The translations under genes and the position numbers were made by a program. A model generated the notes under the pieces. The model worked only from the letters and a program-made list of their open reading frames with translations, was not told the origin of the DNA and ran no database searches. Below are positions 6,669 to 9,083 of a stretch of DNA of 9,083 nt, piece by piece. This stretch comes from JAOABV01 sp964473505 (GTDB taxonomy: Bacteria > Hydrothermota > Tepidihabitantia > Tepidihabitantales > CAIPLT01). Each line of letters opens with the position of its first letter. The first letter of the stretch is position 1. The stretch spans positions 1 through 9,083 of the forward strand of contig CAYYPG010000082.1 in the NCBI GenBank assembly GCA_964473505.1, read 5' to 3'.

Positions 6669-7925
6669 TTATTCGTTCATTGATTCTAAGAACTCAATAT
6701 TATTTCTGGTCAGTCGCATCTTATCCAGAATGAATTCCATCATTTCAATCGGATTCAATTCAGCCAAGAGTTTACGGAGAATCCATATTCGGTTGAGTTC
6801 AAACTCAGAAAGCAGCAACTCTTCTTTTCGCGTGCCTGATTTTTGAAGATCAATTGCTGGGAACAATCGACGGTCAGCCAGTTTTCGGTCTAATACTAAT
6901 TCCATATTACCTGTCCCTTTGAACTCTTCAAAAATCACATCATCCATTCTGGAACCAGTGTCAATGAGTGCGGTAGCGATGATCGTAAGACTACCACCTT
7001 CCTCAATATTACGCGCCGCACCAAAAAATTTCTTTGGTTTTTGAAGCGCATTGGAATCAAGACCGCCGGAGAGTGTTCTGCCTGAATGGGGCACAACCAA
7101 ATTATGGGCACGGGCAAGTCGAGTAATACTATCTAATAGAATTACAACATCTTTTTTATGCTCAACTAGCCGTTTGGCTTTTTCCAAGACGATATCTGCA
7201 ACTTCTACATGACGTTCAGGAACTTCGTCGAAAGTTGAACTGATAACTTCAGCCTTAACTGAACGCTCCATATCAGTAACTTCTTCTGGTCGTTCATCAA
7301 TTAAAAGGATGATTAAAACAATTTCTGGATGATTCGTCGTAATACTATTAGCAATCTTTTGCAACAATACGGTTTTGCCCGCACGAGGTGGAGAAACAAT
7401 TAATCCGCGTTGTCCTTTACCAATAGGAATAAACAGGTCAACGACACGCATTGAGAAATCATTTTTTTCTTCAACTTCTAAGCGAATGCGTTCTTGCGGA
7501 TAAAGTGGAATTAGGTCATCAAAAGGAATTCTTTCATGCACGACATCTAATGGATCATTATTAACGGTTTCCACCTTAAGTAATGCAAAATATTTTTCAC
7601 CGGGTTTTGGTGGTCGGGCTTGACCGTAAATTGTGTCTCCGGTTTTTAGGTTGAATTTCTTGATTTGTGAAGGTGCAACATAAACATCATCTGAGCTGGG
7701 TAAATAGCTGTAATCAGGCGAACGTAAGAACCCAAAACCGTCTTCCAAAACTTCCAACACGCCGCTCACGGTAACAGCGGATTCACTTTTCTGTTTAACA
7801 CCGGCTTCTAAAATTGATAAGACTAAATCTTGCTTTTTCTTTTCGGTGTAATCAGGAATATTGAGTTCCTTAGCGATTTCATAGAGTTCACCCATCTTCT
7901 TCTTTTTTAATTCTTCTGCATCCAT
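6669..7925 (-). CDS. rho: Transcription termination factor Rho
   Basis: Hexameric RNA helicase/ATPase that releases RNA polymerase from untranslated transcripts. From the ATG at 7925 it has 418 residues, and its numbering falls in register with E. coli Rho (419). The N-terminal helical domain contains EELKKKKMGEL. The primary RNA-binding OB fold has DGFGFLRS at 62-69. Walker A is PPRAGKT (179-185), the catalytic Glu is 211 (DERPEE), Walker B has Asp265 (LLDSITRLAR), the Q-loop is around 281-288 and the arginine finger is Arg366 (SGTRKEE). A farther ATG at 7967 would add 14 residues, but it has no ribosome site. AAGGAG (7937-7932) is spaced six bases from the ATG at 7925. It heads the operon rho-rpmE-prfB. 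Motifs contacted by bicyclomycin look intact. Confidence 0.97.
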   Translation of the reverse strand: MDAEELKKKKMGELYEIAKELNIPDYTEKKKQDLVLSILEAGVKQKSESAVTVSGVLEVLEDGFGFLRSPDYSYLPSSDDVYVAPSQIKKFNLKTGDTIYGQARPPKPGEKYFALLKVETVNNDPLDVVHERIPFDDLIPLYPQERIRLEVEEKNDFSMRVVDLFIPIGKGQRGLIVSPPRAGKTVLLQKIANSITTNHPEIVLIILLIDERPEEVTDMERSVKAEVISSTFDEVPERHVEVADIVLEKAKRLVEHKKDVVILLDSITRLARAHNLVVPHSGRTLSGGLDSNALQKPKKFFGAARNIEEGGSLTIIATALIDTGSRMDDVIFEEFKGTGNMELVLDRKLADRRLFPAIDLQKSGTRKEELLLSEFELNRIWILRKLLAELNPIEMMEFILDKMRLTRNNIEFLESMNE

Positions 7926-7931
7926 GCTTAT

Positions 7932-7937
7932 CTCCTT
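7932..7937 (-). promoter_or_regulatory. Strong ribosome-binding site deciding the rho start
   Basis: AAGGAG on the minus strand lies six bases before ATG 7925 and selects it over the upstream in-frame ATG at 7967. Confidence 0.85.
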
Positions 7938-7993
7938 TTGAGCTTTATTTGCGTTTGTTTGCTTCATAATTATTTATCTTATAAATTTCCACA

Positions 7994-8015
7994 ATAACTG
8001 GGAATAATTAGTTAT
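7994..8015 (-). repeat. Small dyad in the rho leader
   Basis: ATAACT (7994-7999) and AGTTAT (8010-8015) are inverted around a 10-base loop, inside the predicted 110-base leader of rho. Rho leaders are autoregulated in other bacteria, but this stem is short and its role is unknown. Confidence 0.25.
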
Positions 8016-8041
8016 GATTTATATTATTTTTAAGATGACAC

Positions 8042-8070
8042 ATTTTACTAAAAATATTCCCATTTGTCAA
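8042..8070 (-). promoter_or_regulatory. Predicted promoter of the rho-rpmE-prfB operon
   Basis: On the minus strand a consensus TTGACA (8070-8065) and TAAAAT (8047-8042) are separated by the optimal 17 bases. The spacer ends TTTTTAG as in the HEAT-gene promoter. The predicted start near 8035 gives a leader of about 110 bases before the rho ATG. The leader is AU-rich with few C residues, so no obvious classical C-rich Rho-loading site is seen in it. Confidence 0.75.
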
Positions 8071-8181
8071 GAATAATTTTGCAATCGGTCCAACACATAC
8101 TATACAGTTTATGAAATTTAATTATAGCGGTTATGAGAATCAGGTTCTTTTTTAATTAGAAAAGATTAATTTTAAGAATAA

Positions 8182-8670
8182 GAAGTAATACGCGAAATAT
8201 ATTCATAATTCATAACTGCGACTCAATCACTTCAGTCATTATTTTTAATTACTCTTCCAAAAGGTGCTAATTAAAAGTAAATGATTTTCTAAATTATTGA
8301 GGCGTTAACTCGGACCATTATTTTTAAAATGCTTTCCAAAAGGTACAGTATATTGTTTCGATAAAAGTAAATGATTTCCTGATTGCTGAACCAATGACCC
8401 TGACACTATTTTCTGAATACCTTTCAAAAAGTGCTAAATAAAAGTAAATGATTTTCTAAATTACTGAGACCCAAACTCGGACCATTATTTTTAACTGCGT
8501 TCTAAAAGGTACTAAACATTGTCTTTTACAAAAGTAATAATTCCTTAAACTGCGACTTAATAACTCTTTTTAAATTGCTTCCCAAAAGGTGCAAAATAAA
8601 AGTAAATGATTTCCTAAATTTCTAATCCAATAATTCCGGCCATCATTTCCTGAATGATTTTCTCAACACC
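8182..8670. repeat. Degenerate tandem repeat array, six units
   Basis: Six diverged units begin at about 8182, 8273, 8363, 8440, 8530 and 8598, with lengths of about 91, 90, 77, 90 and 68 bases and a partial last unit. Each starts with a form of AAAAGTAAATGATTTYCT. All but the last contain a second block close to TTCCAAAAGGTGCTAAAT, at 8257, 8336, 8424, 8502 and 8582. Between them is a looser block like ACTCGGACCATTATTTTTAA. Units at 8273 and 8440 are most alike. In alternate junctions an extra 13-17 bases follow AAAAGGTAC, so the array looks dimeric with a period of about 160 bases. Unit lengths are not multiples of three and all frames have stops, so it is not coding. It lacks the exact repeats and uniform spacers of a CRISPR. 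Confidence 0.75.
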
Positions 8671-8820
8671 ACTCATATTAATTCTGTCAATTGCCTATAA
8701 ATTGATAGTTATATCTTCACTAAGATTAACCATCAAAATAATTCAAAAATTTTCTCTGACCTTTTTTCCAAAACGACTCTCATGCCGATTTTTCAAGTAC
8801 CCCAGAAGGCTGTGCAGGGA

Positions 8821-8851
8821 ACTGTACCCTCTTTTTAGGGCAAAATACAGT
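8821..8851 (+). repeat. Nested inverted repeat
   Basis: ACTGTA (8821-8826) pairs with TACAGT (8846-8851). Inside it CCCT (8827-8830) pairs with AGGG (8837-8840) around CTTTTT. A five-base bulge, CAAAA, lies on one side. It could be a structured leader or terminator-like element, but no adjacent gene uses it. Confidence 0.4.
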
Positions 8852-8895
8852 ATTGCTATAAAAAACAATAACTTATCTGAAAATCCATCTTGTCG

Positions 8896-8921
8896 AAAAC
8901 ATTAGTTATAACTAATGTTTT
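8896..8921 (+). repeat. Perfect 26-bp palindrome
   Basis: AAAACATTAGTTA (8896-8908) is followed directly by its exact reverse complement TAACTAATGTTTT (8909-8921). Plus-strand RNA would form a stem followed by a U-rich run, so it could be a weak rightward intrinsic terminator. The perfect symmetry equally suits a binding site for a dimeric protein. Confidence 0.6.
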
Positions 8922-8972
8922 TATGTTTGCTTTTATTCGAAAGTAGAAAAGAAATTCAGGGTGCAGTGCGGT

Positions 8973-9001
8973 TTATTACAAAAAAGAATTGATGGTATAA
9001 T
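8973..9001 (+). promoter_or_regulatory. Possible rightward promoter at the window edge
   Basis: A perfect -10 box TATAAT lies at 8996-9001, with a weak -35 (TTATTA, 8973-8978) at 17 bases. It would drive a gene beyond the right edge. Its predicted transcript begins with the AAGTCAA dyad at 9013-9028. Confidence 0.35.
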
Positions 9002-9012
9002 AAACGAAAATT

Positions 9013-9050
9013 AAGTCAAGTTTGACTTTAGAGCGTTCTGAAAAAGTCAA
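9013..9050. repeat. Triple AAGTCAA/TTGACTT dyad
   Basis: AAGTCAA (9013-9019) is inverted against TTGACTT (9022-9028) with a two-base gap. TTGACTTT (9022-9029) is inverted against AAAGTCAA (9043-9050) across 13 bases, so the middle arm can pair with either side. On the minus strand TTGACTTTTTCAGAACGC resembles the TTGACTTTGTCAGAGTTC end block at 3282-3427, so this may be the end of a related element that continues past the window. Confidence 0.5.
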
Positions 9051-9083
9051 AGTGCCTCGAAAGCCGTATCAAGCTATGTTATC

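Larger units (their letters stand above)
8671..8972. other. Gene-free region right of the array
   Basis: No convincing gene is seen. The 83-codon plus-strand frame at 8654-8905 starts inside the repeat array, has no ribosome site and crosses two dyads, so it is treated as chance. The region contains a nested dyad at 8821-8851 and a perfect palindrome at 8896-8921. Confidence 0.5.

Noticed and set aside
7926..7967. Rho start at the upstream ATG (7967)
   Set aside because: No Shine-Dalgarno; AAGGAG six bases before the ATG at 7925 and register with E. coli Rho numbering favour the shorter form.
8182..8670. CRISPR array
   Set aside because: Repeats are degenerate and 68-91 bp apart, spacers are also similar to one another, and no cas gene is seen.
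8182..8670. Decayed repeat-protein gene
   Set aside because: A PFG-like residue pattern appears in one minus-strand frame of some units, but stops are frequent and unit lengths break the frame.
8790..8870. tRNA or known riboswitch
   Set aside because: No T-loop, anticodon-arm or acceptor pairing fits on either strand, and the stems do not match a riboswitch I know.
8654..8905. 83-codon plus-strand open frame right of the array
   Set aside because: Starts inside the last repeat unit, has no Shine-Dalgarno or promoter at the right distance, and spans two dyads; the residues match no family I know.

Overview
This 9,083-base window is AT-rich bacterial chromosome carrying housekeeping genes. 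It uses the standard bacterial code: UGA ends rpmE and is also the recoded codon inside prfB. The genes are core translation and transcription functions, with no phage, plasmid or transposase gene. The prolyl-tRNA synthetase is of the short Thermus/archaeal type. Together with the high AT content, the large HEAT-repeat protein and the unusually long intergenic spacers, this suggests an uncultivated candidate-phylum bacterium. A WOR-3/Stahlbacteria-like lineage would fit, but that is a guess.

Layout: bases 1-63 may be the tail of a rightward gene. After about 600 bases without a gene comes maf (+), a nucleotide pyrophosphatase of the Maf/YhdE family. It converges on a leftward gene for a cytoplasmic protein made of about 17 HEAT repeats. 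Next to the left, all on the minus strand, are proS and a rho-rpmE-prfB operon. The prfB gene is split between two frames by a programmed +1 frameshift at an in-frame UGA. With that junction restored it encodes a full-length 366-residue release factor 2 whose start codon overlaps the end of rpmE. From about 7926 to the window end there is no gene, only the rho promoter, a degenerate tandem repeat array, several dyads and a possible rightward promoter.

The operon links transcription termination (Rho), a ribosomal protein (L31) and translation termination (RF2), and RF2 is expected to autoregulate through its frameshift site. The promoters of rho, proS and the HEAT gene share a TTGACA -35 and a TAnAwT -10 box. 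For proS and maf the -10 box lies so close to the ATG that leaderless transcripts are predicted, whereas rho and rpmE have good Shine-Dalgarno sites.

About 30% of the window is non-coding, and that is where the unexplained structure lies. There is (i) a roughly 490-bp array of six diverged units of 68-91 bp with an alternating short/long pattern upstream of rho. There is (ii) a tandem pair of roughly 116-bp elements with terminal inverted repeats between proS and the HEAT gene, with likely diverged relatives at about 5083-5208 and at the right edge. There is also (iii) a perfect 26-bp palindrome at 8896-8921. None of these looks protein-coding.
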